Source of the DNA: Trichaptum fuscoviolaceum
Lineage: Eukaryota > Basidiomycota > Agaricomycetes > Hymenochaetales > Trichaptaceae
Assembly: GCA_910574455.1 (NCBI GenBank)
Contig: CAJSYZ010000002.1
Location: forward strand, 4,737,671-4,801,670
DNA length: 64,000 nucleotides
Reading direction: 5' to 3'
The notes beneath the pieces were generated by a model. It worked only from the letters and a program-made list of their open reading frames with translations. It did no database searches and was not told the DNA's origin. Each line of letters starts with the position of its first letter. Positions within the stretch are counted from its first letter, which is position 1. A program made the position numbers and the translations under genes. Below, piece after piece: positions 22,153 to 34,413 of this stretch.

Positions 22153-24741
22153 GGCGGTCAAGAGCAAGATGATTTATACACGAACCAGACATCTTCATCC
22201 GACACATCCTTTCTCTGCTTTTCCTAAACACCAGGTTCCCATTTCTCGATTCGGCTCCCGGGTCGGCGGACACACTTTGATCTCCGGGGGCCCTCTCAGC
22301 CTGGCGCAGCGACCCGTGGCACCGCTCGGCTTTTAGTGCCGTCGACCGCCGCCGGTGCCACACCTCCCGCTTCCCGCACTCCGAGCCAGCCAACCGGATG
22401 GATCGGCCGGCACGCAATGCAATTTTGGGAGCGATTTTAGATTTTGGGTTGGCTGCTGTATCTCCTCCGAGAGGACACCCGGAGATCGCGGCGCTTGAAT
22501 TGCACAGTGTCCTCGGAACGACGTACAGAGTTTGGAGGCACGCTGTTGCTGTCTTATGTTCCCAGCGTGATAGGCATCCTCCGAGCTTACATGCTCTCTT
22601 TTCTCACGTGCTGAATTTGCTTCCGCAGAGGAGCTCGGACCCTTTTTCAATTGACACCTCTTCCACTTTAACTGCCTTTTTGATCTCACAAAGCTCTTTC
22701 GATCGACTGCAGGATACATCAGGACATCCGGACACCAGTCCTTTCACACAGCGTTCACCCGGCATTCCGTACAACGCTTCAGCCTTACACTACGCTGCTC
22801 CACACAATTATAAAACAAGACTTCACTTCATGTCTCGGTAAACGGCAACGATGCAGTGCCAGTGGCTGCCAGTGAGAAGTTGATCACTCGGCACCGGTTA
22901 CGGGTTTATCCTTGCTTCTTGCTTGCGCAAATGCTGTCATCGATGATCAAGGGCATCACGGAACACCACTGGCAGCAGTCATTTCAATTCGTGCTTATGC
23001 GCTATGTTTCTCGCAATGTCTTGTCATCAGCGTTCTGCATTCTGCTTTTGTCACTGGCGCTTCTGCCGACCATACTGGGTTCTGTCACACATCTGTCTCT
23101 TGATACGAGGAGGGGCCTCTGCTTCTTTAAAATCCAACGGCATGGGATCCAAGACGGCTATATTTTCCATGTTTATGCGAACCGCAGGACTCGGACGCTA
23201 CAACTGCTTCTTCTATACAGCGTCTCTACCCTCGAAATCGTGTTTAGTATCCCACTGGTTATGCTTGTGAATAGGCCAGCTGTTTTTCGAGATGCTTGCG
23301 AGCACGGGCACATTCCCTTGAATAGCAACTGATAATTGTCTACTAGTCTACTCGTCTCAGGGACACAGAAACAAGCTGAAACGTATCGCCCATTACGCGC
23401 GGACTTCTGGTATGCTAGGCCGAACGGAGAAAACGATGCATTCAGCGAGTTGCCGTTATATGATCGACAAGATCGCGATGGGCCGTGTGCATACAAGCAA
23501 CAAACACGGTAACGCGCCTACTCTCTTTCGCGGCGATCATAACAAACAAGCTGCACTCCAACTCCTTTACCCGCCCCACCCGCATTTTTTTCATATACAT
23601 ACATACGATCGAGGACGCAAATCGGAAGCTAGAGCCCTCACGCTGGCGCTTCTTCCTTGCTTTCATTGCACGGAGGCAGAGTATGTGACTTCCGGGCACT
23701 GTTGCCGTCCGGCGGCGGGAGCACTCACTCTCTGCGATCGAGATACCTTCGCGCGGATCCGCTTCAGAATCCCGCAGCTGCGCGTCCTCACGCCAGGACA
23801 GCCGCGGTCATCGAGCACTGGCTTGAATTTGTGTAAGCGTGCTAACTAGGCACAGAGGCAGATCAGGGAAACTGCAGATCTGGACCTGCGCTGCAGTGTC
23901 TGTATGCTAATGCCTACTAGCTGCTATGTCCGACGCGTCGATCTCCCTGGGCCTGGTGGACCTGCATCCCATACCTCTGCCTATAACCGCCGGCCGACAC
24001 ATGCGAGACACTACCCGCACACTTCAGGGCCACTTGCTTCATTCCACACCGGCGGAGATCAAACACAAAAGCTTCTTGTGAGTCCGTGACACACATGTAT
24101 GCGCTCGGACTTCCGGCTGCTCTGTGCATTCACCATTCACTGATGTGCAGCTAGGCAAGTCCATTACTATCCGCGTTTCCGAGTTCGCGCCGGTGGAGGC
24201 TCGTTAGGCCCGGCGCCGCAAGGCTATACCGCGGTTCGAGTTCGCAGTCCACTGCATTCCATCGGCGGAATAAACGCGGCACTGTCATATATACGCCAAC
24301 TGTTGCTACTAGCCATCACGATAATCATATACCCTATTAGTGAGATCCAATGATGATAATCAAATCCACTGCGAATTATCAGATACGATCAGTCACTGTA
24401 TACTCATCCATCATTGCGCACCTCTTATGTCCAGCGGTGTGCGAGCTGTCCATGTATAGCTCAAAGTTAATAAAAAAACAGGTGCCCCTCTCAGGCCATT
24501 TCCAAACCTTAACAGTACAGCCCGATCCCTGTCCCGGCAACCAGACTGCTCGCCAATTCTCGGGATGCGAACGTGCATGTGAGAACCGTAAACCATAAAC
24601 CACGCACGCTGGACAGCTACCGAACTACCGTAAACCGTTGCAGATAGCTAACACACATAGTACATATGCATCGTCAAAGCCTCATCCCATCATTGATACA
24701 TACAAAATGTGTGCGTGCCACTCGGTGACTTTTTAAAAAAA

Positions 24742-24763
24742 AGCGGGTCCTGAGCGGGTCCTG
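24742..24763. repeat. Tandem duplication of an 11-bp unit
   Basis: The unit AGCGGGTCCTG occurs twice head to tail with no spacer. It lies in the gene-poor stretch, next to a run of A. It is probably a slippage product. Confidence 0.7.
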
Positions 24764-25843
24764 TAAGATACACACAGCGACACACCCAGCGTTCGCAAAG
24801 TGCTCCCAGTGCGTGGGGGGGGGGATTCGCCCAGCTACTTGTAACTGCACGCGCTCCTCCCGTTCATTCACTTCGTCTTTCTCGTCTTCTGCGCACGAGT
24901 TTGAGAACGCCCAGTCGCGCAATCACAGAGCATGGCCGATTCACAGCGAATAAACGAAAGCACATGCCTCCACCACGCTTCCCGCCTTCCTCCGTCCTCC
25001 GCCTCATAATTATGAGGTACACTAGACGGAAGCAACTAGCAAGGATTCCCGAAATCTGCCGCTGGCAGCCATGGCGGGTAAGCCGTTGCCAGCTCGAGCT
25101 TCTTTTGATCAACAGACTGACCATGTTTATTTAGCCGGTTAATGGCAATATTCTCGCGATACTTGCTCGCGTACGGTAGAAAACCCAGGAAGGCAAGTAA
25201 GAAAGAAGCCCCCCGATCTCGGACAGCTTGCCTGAATTTCTTGTCGCTAAACAGACTATATGAGCCCCTGCTCATACACTGCATGCTGCGATCCGTTTCT
25301 CCGCCGACAGGGAGCTGCGCGAGAAGAGGCGAAGGCCAGAACAGAGCAGGTATCCGAGGACCCGATGGCTAGCCAGTCAGCTCAGCCGCACGGCGATCAA
25401 CACGAAGTGTAGGGCTCCAAGAATGCATTTTGAGTTCAGGCGTGTCTAGGCCCAACGGACCTGCGGTGTTTAACAAAGGGACATGGAATCGCGTCGCATG
25501 CGCACCCGCGTATGACCTACAAAGAAGGTTCTGCGCGCAGCCAGGCCACCCAGGAGCGGAGGGGCGCCTGCCTCAGAGGGCATCCGCAACAGGCTGAGGT
25601 ATTGAGCCGTCGGCGGAGGAGCGACGGAGGGAACGCGCAGCCTGAGTTCGAGGCGTCTGCGCTCAGACTCAGGAATTAATTGGTAGGCTGCGCTGGGTTG
25701 CCACCGGTGACGCCAGCGATGACTCACCCCTTCGCGGTGTTAGAGGCCAGTCCCGAGTGCCAGTATATGAAGTGCGCGACCTCACCCGGTGCGAAGATAG
25801 GATACCCGAGAAGGCGGTGTCCGTTCCTGTCCTGTACATGGAA

Positions 25844-25860
25844 GTGTGTGTGTGTGTGTG
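25844..25860. repeat. GT dinucleotide microsatellite
   Basis: Eight and a half uninterrupted GT units are visible. No coding context is apparent. Confidence 0.8.
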
Positions 25861-27068
25861 CTCTATACCAAATTTCAATTAGCAAATAGGAATTGCCATG
25901 CTTTCCCAGATCTGTGACCTGCGGTGCTCCCGAGCGAATGAAAGGAATGGAGGCAGAATCAGTTCATTTAGATTTATGAAGGAGGGAAAGGATCATGGAA
26001 GCATACCAGCCACGCTGCGCAACACACAGTGGAGGATTGCGGAGGTTCGATATGTAGCATGATTGGACTCGGCGTAATCTCGTCACTTTAACGAAGGTGT
26101 TCTGCCCAAAACAGGCAAGCGGACACACAAGTACAGCCACCGATGGGTAATTGACGCGCAGCTTGAGAGTCCCAGTCTCCGCTAAGAAGCAAATGCAGGA
26201 AAAAAGACGCAGGGCGAAGCTGGACGGTAGACTCTGATATGGTAGGCAGTGCATCATGATATAAGCATCCGGGCCAGGCGGACTGCGAGGCTTCTCTCGA
26301 CTTGTTTCTCCTGTAGATAAGATTCCGACGAGCGTACTGGATACATGAAGCTCCGAGGGCGAAGAGCGTCCACGAGAAGAGACAGGGAGCCACGGAGAGT
26401 AAATGAAAGATTGAGGAGAAGAGAACACGACGTCCAGTGAGAAGAGTGCACGTACGTCCGCATCCAGATCTGCAAGTGCATAATTTACTAGATTGGTGTA
26501 CGGCGGACGAGGGTACGCTCGGAGATTATAAAGAAGCTTGAGCTTTGAGCCGGTTGCAGTACGAGCAGCAGCTGAGAGTTGCTTCAGAGGCAGATCTCTA
26601 CATCTCGTGAGCGCTCATCCACCTCGGAGCTGCGGGCTGACTCCGGGAGGCCACACACGCGGAAGCAACGTGTGCGCTCGCTCCGAGGACGGGTTCACAT
26701 GAGCGACAGGCCACTACCCATGGCGTGCGCAGAATCTACGGCGTACACCAACGAGAACGCAGCCCAGGGAGAAGACATGCACCTACCGGAGGCTATCCAT
26801 CGAAGCTTCCTGTGCCCCACTGCACATTGCTTTCCGATTAGGCAGGCCGATACGACCACGCACCCATGAGAATGACAGATGCTGCACTCTTGAAGCCTAC
26901 CAGTGCCTGAGACGACGATGCGATATCTCCACACCCGCAGGGCAGCCTGCAGGGAGAGAATGAAAGAAGCAGACAGTGGGCAGAGGGGCGATGCATGCCC
27001 GTTCATACAAGTACAATTTACACACGGCAGTAACACCAGTGATTGTCACTAGCAGCAACTGGCCATCC

Positions 27069-28390
27069 TTATCTTCTCTTCAGCGCTTCGAACCGTTTCG
27101 CAAGCGCTGCAAACTCGTCTTCTGGTTCTTTCGGCGGCGGCGGCAACGGCGCCGGGCTGGCGGTGCCCTTATCCGAGTCGTCGGTGGGAGGAAGCTCGGG
27201 AAGTGCCGGTACATTAGCGGCAGTGGCCTTGACGTCAGCAAGTAAGGGTGGCTCTAAAGCAGGTGAAGGAACCTGCCCAATGGATTTAGTTTGTCTCAAA
27301 TAAAATGAATATATGACAGTGGCCTACTTTCAACCCGCCTTCGTCACTGGAGTTATCGTCGTCCTTATCGGCGCGGCCAGGAGCCACCCAATTCACTCCA
27401 TAACCCTTCGCAATTTCTGCCAGGTATGCATCAACGAGCTCCGGGGGAGGTGTTAGGAACGTAAGTTTCTTTGTGACCTGTGATCGTCGGTCAAACGTAA
27501 ATGATAGAAAAGAAACAGATTCGCGGACCTACCCGTTCGCTCACACAGTTGTCCTTGTTCTCCATCACCGCAACGGCGAACTCGCGCCCAAACTTGTGCA
27601 TGAGAATGTCACGCAGGATATGAAGTTCTATAGAAGTGGAACAAGAGCGTTAGCACGCAAGGCAATAGCCATTCAGGCCCAAGCAGATCTCAGGTGTACC
27701 CTGCCAGCGATCGGCGGACGTGCCACCACAAGAATGTATACCTGACCGCTACACACACATACCTTTCAACTCTGTCCGAGGCGCGGCATACACAATCGCA
27801 CAGACACCCTCACTGACCCCCGGATCAGGTTCCCGAGTGCTTCAAATCAAGAAGAGTCAGCGCGTACGTCACAACCAATCGGATAGGAATCGGGGGGCTG
27901 AGATGGGTCTCTTGGGAGGAATCTGCTTCTCACTTCTGATCGAGTAAGCCAAATCGTGCGATCAACAGCTCGCAGTAGAGCTCCAGAAGCTCCAGAAGCT
28001 CGACATACACATCTTCGTTGATAACTGCAATCGATCATCAGCTCGCAAAACAGTTTTTAAGAAGGCGCAGCAGGCGCGGGCGGAGATAGACGCAGACGCA
28101 CTGTTCTCGACCTTGACCTTCGCTTTTTCGAGCTTGCCCTGTTCAAGCAGGGTCGCGATGTCTCTACGGGCAGTCTTAGCTTGCGCAGACTTCTTCTCCT
28201 GCAGCATGCGCAGCCGCTGGACGGCAATTCTGATGCAGAGAGAACATATTCAACTCCGCTGGTAATGGTGGACCATATGACGCCTATCGTCATACCGAAG
28301 TTGGATCTACGGCAACATCAGAGCCCGATTTTTTCGTAATTTAGCTTGGTATGTTCGCACCTTTGTCTTGGAGGCATTGAATGGAGGCAT
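27069..28390 (-). CDS. IST1: IST1-family ESCRT-III regulator
   Basis: The start exon at 28390 encodes MPPFNASKTK and is spliced to IQLRIAVQRLRMLQEKKSAQ, then TARRDIATLLEQGKLEKAKV, the first helices of the IST1 (DUF292) domain. Later exons give IINEDVYVELLELLELYCEL, LIARFGLLDQ, EPDPGVSEGVCAIVYAAPR, ELHILRDILMHKFGREFAVA and VTKKLTFLTPPPELVDAYL. The C-terminal part is a Pro-rich linker ending in DEFAALAKRFEALKRR, which fits the C-terminal MIM-like helix that contacts the Vps4 MIT domain. IST1 controls Vps4 and ESCRT-III in multivesicular body sorting on endosomes. About seven introns are seen, and all splice in frame. The stop is TAA at 27069-27071. Confidence 0.9.
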
Positions 28391-29614
28391 TACTTTGATA
28401 TTTGTTCGATTAGTGAGAGAGACAGAGGCGAAGAGTGGCCACAGGCGGTAGGGCGCCAATCTTAGAGCGCACAGGCATGATACTAGTATTACATAAGAGC
28501 GGAGTCCATTTCGCGATGATCGACGCAAACCTTGAAATTTGGATCTTTCACGTTCACCACTATCTTGCCCCTGATTTCGAGTTCTCTGGGCCGCTTTCCT
28601 GCTTTTCGAAAACCCTCCTATCAGGGCGCAAGAGCCAGGCGTGCGTCTCACGGGCCTCCCCACTCCTCCCCCCCTCCCCCCACACCCGCTTGTCTGGATA
28701 CAAAACACGACCATGACCCTTACAACGTCCACGTAATGGCTCCCAGATGGCGGAGGTCGGTCGACAGATCTGGTGTATCTTCTCGCAGGAGATGCCTGAT
28801 CTTACTAGCTGTGCGACTCTCGCGTATTTTGGAGTCGGTCAGTGCCGCCCTTCCCGACATTATATCTCCGACGGCCGGGCCAGTCCCAGGGGGACGTACG
28901 ACTTGAGTCTCTCAAGAAGCGGTTGAGTCGATGCACCTTGGAGAGACGAAACACTTCTGCTGCTGTACTCGGCTAGTACGGCTTGTGCGCTAAGAATTGC
29001 AACCAGACAAAGTGCGGAATCCTCTGGAACAAGCCGAGATGCGATCACCCTCCTTACTCGAATCCGAAGACCTTCTATTGAGCCATAGGTCACGGGTATT
29101 TTGCCTCCAATACCATATTCAATTTGAAGGACTATGCCTCTACCAAAGGTACTGCTTGAAACCGATACCCACTCTAAAATGATTTGCATATCTCGCGGTT
29201 GTGTCAAAATGCGATCTTACTCTTCTACCTCTAACGATCAAGATCGATCTAGAGCCTGATGTGTTTGTTGATACCGTTAAAATCGAAGTGACGGGAAATA
29301 CATTTTTACTCATATCCATTCTTCGTTCCTGCATGGCATTGCCAGTGAAAAAAGATCGCAGAATTCAGAAAGTGATATATCTCATGAATGGGTAGCGAAC
29401 GTGCAAGCAATCGATTTGATTCTCATCTGCGAGTCGCGAATTGTGTTTTAATTCAAGCTGATACCCGCCCATCTTTTGATGAGAATGAAAGCAAACGTAA
29501 AATCCAAATACATTAGTTATCTGCAAATCAGTCATGTGCGACGATTACATTGGTCCCAAAAAAATGAAAGCGAGAGAGTAATGGTAGTTAGTCCCATGGT
29601 AAAAAAAAGAGGTC
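28391..29614. other. Spacer between IST1 start and LAM gene end
   Basis: This 1.2-kb stretch should hold the IST1 promoter and the 3' UTR of the LAM gene. Open frames at 28307-28732 (minus), 28532-28906 (plus) and 28860-29207 (minus) show no motif or signal peptide. One TGCCAGTG octamer lies at 29340. Confidence 0.45.
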
Positions 29615-32600
29615 TTAATCTAATTCTTCTAGTGAACGCCGTAAGTGCCGTACCCGTTCCTCCACGATATCCAATGCCTTATTCAACGAATCAACCTCGA
29701 GCCGCCAATCTTCGTGAACATGCGGTATGGCTGGCAACAGAGGATCACCCCCCCTGCCCAGGCTTCGAGCGGTCAACTGTTCTTCCAACAACGCAGCAGC
29801 CACATTAGCGATCGTCTTCCGTTGGTCCTCAATCTTCTGCATCTCCTTTCGCCTGCCAATTTCTTCGCTCTTGAATGAACGCTTGAGCGTCCACGCGTTA
29901 CTGAGGATGAGAATGACGATAACGAACCACAGGATCGTCGTTGAGCTCGACTGATCCCATGCATCTGAAAGGAGCTCGAGCGCGCCGGATGTTGACTGTC
30001 TTGCGACCTTCCAGGCACCCATAATCGTGTCGAACGCCCATTGTGTTGCGCGTTGATTGCGTTCGTGTTCGCGCCGTTTGCTCGCTTCTTCATCTGTGGC
30101 TGGTTGCATAGACGCCGTCCGTACGAGCTCAGGCTTGACCTGCTCTTCCGCCGGTGGTAACTCAACCACTGCAGCATCCATGCCCTCCGGAATGAATTCA
30201 GTCTGATGCTCCGCGATGTACGCACGCATCGCCTTCTCGAGTTCGACGTGGTATGTTTTCTGGCCGTCGAGGGCACCGCTATTAATGAGAGCTACACGAG
30301 AATGAGCACATGTCCTTGAACCATTTCTTATCATTCCGAAAACTCACCCTTGATAAAGCTTCTTCCCGTCCAGTCCAATTGTGTTGTAACAGTGACTTTC
30401 GTGGATGCAGAGCTCGCCCACGTTATGCATGTTAGGGTCTTCACAGAGAATGCTCCGCCACTGGGAACGTCCGGTGTCCGCGTTGTGGTCAACATGGTGA
30501 TGTAGTCATTGATGTCATTGTGAATTGTTTCGTCTTTCAGCTCACAACGCGTCTGCTTTGGCCCCATGCTATTCGACAGAGACTTTATGTACGAAAAGTT
30601 TCGCGAGAGAAGTCCAGACTCCGGATCAGGACACCAATCTGAAATTTGGATATCTATGCCACAATTGCTATGCATAAATGTCTACACCATCGAGAGACGG
30701 GACAAAGACTAACCTCTGAGCTGCTGTTCATTGCGCATGAAATCCTTAATGAAACCGCTTGTGAACATAAGATTGTAGATCATCTCCGGTGTACCCGGGA
30801 AGACAGCCGTCATGGCAGTCTCCGCCAAGTGTGTCTTCTCTCTCCCACACTTGCATTGGGTCACCTTCTGCTTCTCCGCTTTGACCACCATGACCTTCTC
30901 CGGATTTTGTGGCGCTGCTGTTTCTACCGCACCATTCTCAAGCGCTGGCCTTTCGTCAAGGGAGACTCGAGTACTAGCTGGTCCAGAGCCTATGGATTCT
31001 GCATCAGGCCGTGCAAGACGCCAGACGTTGTAGATCACGTCATATGTTGTGTCTCTGGAGAGGAAGGAGGCGAAGGTGTGCTTTGCTGTGCGTGTTGATA
31101 GTTGTATAGCGTTAGGGATAAAAAGAGCGGTCATCTTCTTCTCGATGGATATAATTTCATATACAGGGATTATAAGCTATAAATCTGTTAGTAGAAGTTT
31201 TAGATTACTATGTATCTGCTCACGTCCGTGATCCACCCGAAGATATTCGCATGAAAACATATGTGGTTTTCCGATATATACATACGGCCTTGAATAAGAA
31301 TTTCCTTCTGCAATGCGCAACCATAGTCTAAAGGGTGATAAGGACATGTCATGGAGGAAGAAGAAAGTACGAGGAAGCTGCGCCACACTCACCTTCAATA
31401 AGGTAGTCACCTTCGGGCACGGAAGGGAACATATCATGGAAATCCGTATTCCGCTTTACATTCGCCACAGCAAATCCAGTGACCGGTATATCCTCGTCGT
31501 TTAGGTCCAACTCATCCTCTGACTCTGACCCTAAATCTGACTGGAAGTCACCCTCGATTGTCACTTCCTCGCCATTCATGTAAGTAACTGACGCCTGGCG
31601 GGAGCGCACACTTCGGTCTGCATTCGACGGCCGGCGTGCGCCACCCGATAACGAGCGCTTAGGCGGGCTCTGACTCTTCTGTGGCGAGTTGGGCGGAGGT
31701 GGCGCAAACGCGGCGAGCGGTTGGGTGAAACCTGGATTTGCCATGGCAAGTCCTGAGGCTGCGATGGCACTTGCAAGTCCGGTTGGTTTACGCTTCTTGC
31801 CAGATCCCACAGAGGTTCGTCTCCATGGCATTTTCTTGCCATCCTTGTTTGCATTCGTCGATATACCGCCTGATGAAGCAACGGAGATAGAGTCTGAGTC
31901 TAGCTGACGAGGCTGCAATGAAGAGGCCGTCGAGCTTGCGCTCAGCACAGTGATATTCGACGTAGAACCCGAATAGGTGTTATTGCTCGCCTCGGAATCA
32001 TTGCTGAGGGAAGAGAAGCCTCCGACATTTGGCATAGTCTCTGACGTCGGCGACTCGACTATTGGGTGCATGGGCTGCGGAATGGAACCACGGCGTACGG
32101 TATAATTACCTTCTTGTAATGATGGTGTAACTTCATCGTGGCCTGAGCTTCCGAGTGATCTCAGCGACCTTAAAGATTTCGAGGATGTCTTGTGTTTTAA
32201 CGAGTTATCGTGACCTCCAACAATCGTGTTCAGCGACGACGCGTTGAGATTCTGAAAGGTCGCATCCAGAATTGGCCCGCGTGATGGTAAGTCACTCTCC
32301 GGACTGGTTGTATGGGGCATGTCAACCAACTCTGTTGCGGCCTTGCGTGGCGTAGAAATCGGCGTCGGCCTTGATCTGTCAGAGCGCGCAGGAGAGACCG
32401 ATGTGCCACGTTGGCCCGATGACGACGCTGGCGAGCCTTTTCGGTGCAAACTGCCCGGCGTAGATGGTTGCAAAGGAGAGTCGTTCTCGCTGGTGAGCAC
32501 GAAATTCGGCGGGCTCGTCAAGCTGGTGTCGATAGCCCCCGATATGGTACGGCCTCGCTGTATATGATAGCCCGAGTCGGAGGACGTACGAGAGCGTGAA

Positions 32601-32680
32601 TCCGTCGACGAGCCGTCTGATGGAAATGGAGCAAGCGTGCCATTCGACTTGACAAACTTTGAGAGGAAATTCGGCGCCAT
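29615..32680 (-). CDS. LAM/Ltc-type GRAM-VASt sterol transfer protein (ER-anchored)
   Basis: The start at 32680 (MAPNFLSKFVKSNGTLAPFP) begins about 400 disordered Ser/Pro-rich residues. A GRAM domain follows (DFHDMFPSVPEGDYLIEDYG, ILIQGRMYISENHICFHANI, IPVYEIISIEKKM, HTFASFLSRDTTYDVI). Then comes a VASt/StARkin domain (FPGTPEMIYNLMFTSGFIKD, RNFSYIKSLSNSMGPKQTRC, TQLDWTGRSFIKGL). Near the C-terminus lies one transmembrane helix (TILWFVIVILILSNAWTL), followed by a basic, coiled-coil end (EEQLTARSL, VEERVRHLRRSLEELD). This is the order of yeast Lam/Ysp proteins, which move ergosterol at ER-plasma membrane contact sites. A coiled coil after the helix is an addition I do not recall from yeast. Introns are few, mostly around the GRAM domain. 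The stop is TAA at 29615. Confidence 0.88.
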
Positions 32681-33595
32681 TGTCGCAAACGATAGCAGAG
32701 AGGACGACGAAGGTGGGATAAACAAAAAATTTAGAGCTTGAGATAATTCAGGGCGTAGAATCCATGAGTGTTGGTGAGTTTGTTGGCGGTGAGTATGTTG
32801 GACGTCCTGGAGCGCTAATTAACTGCTGCCTTTTTAAGGACATGGACGCAAGTCTCGGCAATATTTCGATCTCACCGACGAAAGGCACCATTACTACACT
32901 GATCTGCTTCCGCCTTCCACTTTCACTTTCTGGCATTTAGACATGAGACATCCGGGTCTGCATAATTTGTGGGTGTAAAGCTTCTTGCTTTACTTAGTCC
33001 GTTGAAACAAATTCTCAAACTTCAGGTTGGATTTCTACTGCCACCAATGGCAGCGAGCGCCTAAAGGCACTGGCAGCGACTCCACTTCAAGTTTGCAATT
33101 CAAGCACTGCATGACTCGCACTTAGCTATCGCTACGGTATGTGTACTAATATCTCATCCCATTCACTGAGAGTCATTGAGCTCATGATATGCCCTTGATA
33201 ATTACAACCCGTCCTCATGTTTAATCTATGCTCCAAGTTCGTGTCAGGATTTAGCGCCGGACCTCACTATCTCCGGAACCTTCCAGATAATAGACTATGA
33301 TCAATGTTGGATCTCTAACTCCTTGTTAGAAATTCGTCAGCCTGAGGTTCGTTGACAACTCGAACGAAGTCAGTTTGACTCTGTGAGACCGATGTTGACA
33401 AATAAAGCACGTGAGGCACCGCTTAGATTGCCTTAAACGACGAAATCAGCTATCAGCACCGCCGGCCTGAGTTAGACCATACGCTCGTCATCGGATTATC
33501 AAACGCATATATAAAGCCAGCAGCACTAACTTAAACTATCCCCTTAATCCACCTACACGTACCTCTCTCACAGCCTTCCCGCCATAACCAAAGCA
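32681..33595. promoter_or_regulatory. Divergent promoter region between LAM and thioredoxin genes
   Basis: A 915-bp spacer separates head-to-head genes. It carries a CACTGGCA octamer at 33068, a CACGTG at about 33410 and a TATA box at 33508-33515 that serves the thioredoxin gene. No further gene is supported. Confidence 0.5.
33508..33515 (+). promoter_or_regulatory. TATA box (TATATAAA) of the thioredoxin gene
   Basis: The match lies 81 nt upstream of the ATG at 33596, a normal distance for a highly expressed fungal gene with a short leader. Confidence 0.55.
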
Positions 33596-34100
33596 ATGGG
33601 TGTCATTGTCGTTGAGAACCTCCAGCAATTTCAAGAAATCGTGCGTTCGCTTATTTTAAAGTCCCTGCTGATCCTGTCCTGACCAGTCCTCAGATTAAAC
33701 AGGACTCCTATTCTGTCTTTGATTTCTGGGCAACATGGTGTGGTCCTTGCAGACAGATCTCGCCCATCTTCGAGAAGCTCTCAGAAACGGCCACTGATGT
33801 CACCTTCTACAAAGTTGATGTCGACGCCGTTCCTGACGTCGCGCAAGAGGTTGGAATTCGTGCTGTGAGCTCATTCGTTTCGTATAACTCTCACTCGCCC
33901 ACTGATTTAAATTATATGAAGATGCCCACGTTCGTTCTCTTTAAAGGTGGGGAGAAGGTCAAGGAGATCGTCGGTGCTAACCCGCCGGCTCTGCAGGTTA
34001 GCTACTAGTATATCTAATTAACAGACTCCGGTCCTAAACTAATACTTGCAATTTTTCCTTCTAGTCCCTCGTTCAGAGGCCTGCGGAGGCGAAGGCTTGA
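33596..34100 (+). CDS. TRX1: Thioredoxin
   Basis: Four exons give a protein of about 105 residues: [15 protein letters not shown], then [20 protein letters not shown] with the active-site WCGPC dithiol, [40 protein letters not shown] with the cis-Pro loop, and [11 protein letters not shown] before TGA at 34098-34100. It reduces protein disulfides with electrons from thioredoxin reductase in the cytosol; no targeting peptide is present. A TATA box lies 81 nt upstream. The residues before the active site ([10 protein letters not shown]) lack the run of Val that most fungal thioredoxins have, a minor difference. Confidence 0.93.
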
Positions 34101-34413
34101 AGCAAGAAATAGAAATATAATGCTGTTGTAGTATCATCATATGTACAGATTGCGAAGTGTGTTATGGGCATTTGTAATATTGTGAGAATGAATAGTAAAC
34201 ACACAGTTTGACTGAAAACATCATTTTGAAGTCATGCATTGAGATAATGAGCGAAACTACTAACGTCATTATTAGAGAGTAACATGGGCGGCTTCCCAAG
34301 CTTCAATCTCTCGCATGAACGCCCACCGTCGTCTTAGGGCAGTTAAATCACATATCCTTACGATTACAAGAACATCAAAAGATCAGACCATTCCTCAACT
34401 ATCGTCTTACTCA
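34101..34413. other. Short spacer between thioredoxin and PNPOx-like gene
   Basis: This 313-bp stretch holds the thioredoxin 3' UTR and the promoter of the next tandem gene. Nothing else is seen. Confidence 0.45.

Larger units (their letters stand above)
22153..27068. other. 4.9-kb gene-poor stretch
   Basis: No family motif, coherent exon chain or RNA gene could be supported on either strand. Open frames such as plus 22398-22841 and 22856-23332 and minus 25964-26428 look like chance: no recognisable domain and no splice partners. Visible sequence structure is limited to three TGCCAGTG/CACTGGCA octamers within 22857-22974, a tandem 11-bp repeat at 24742-24763, a poly-G run near 24818 and a GT run at 25844-25860. 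The left part must contain the methyltransferase promoter. The rest could hold a long non-coding RNA, a decayed gene or lineage-specific short genes. Confidence 0.5.

Noticed and set aside
22398..23332. Two plus-strand open frames with some hydrophobic stretches
   Set aside because: No family motif or splice partners were found. Hydrophobicity alone does not support a membrane protein.
24190..24250. GGTTCGAGTTC resembling a tRNA B box
   Set aside because: No A box at the right distance and no acceptor stem.
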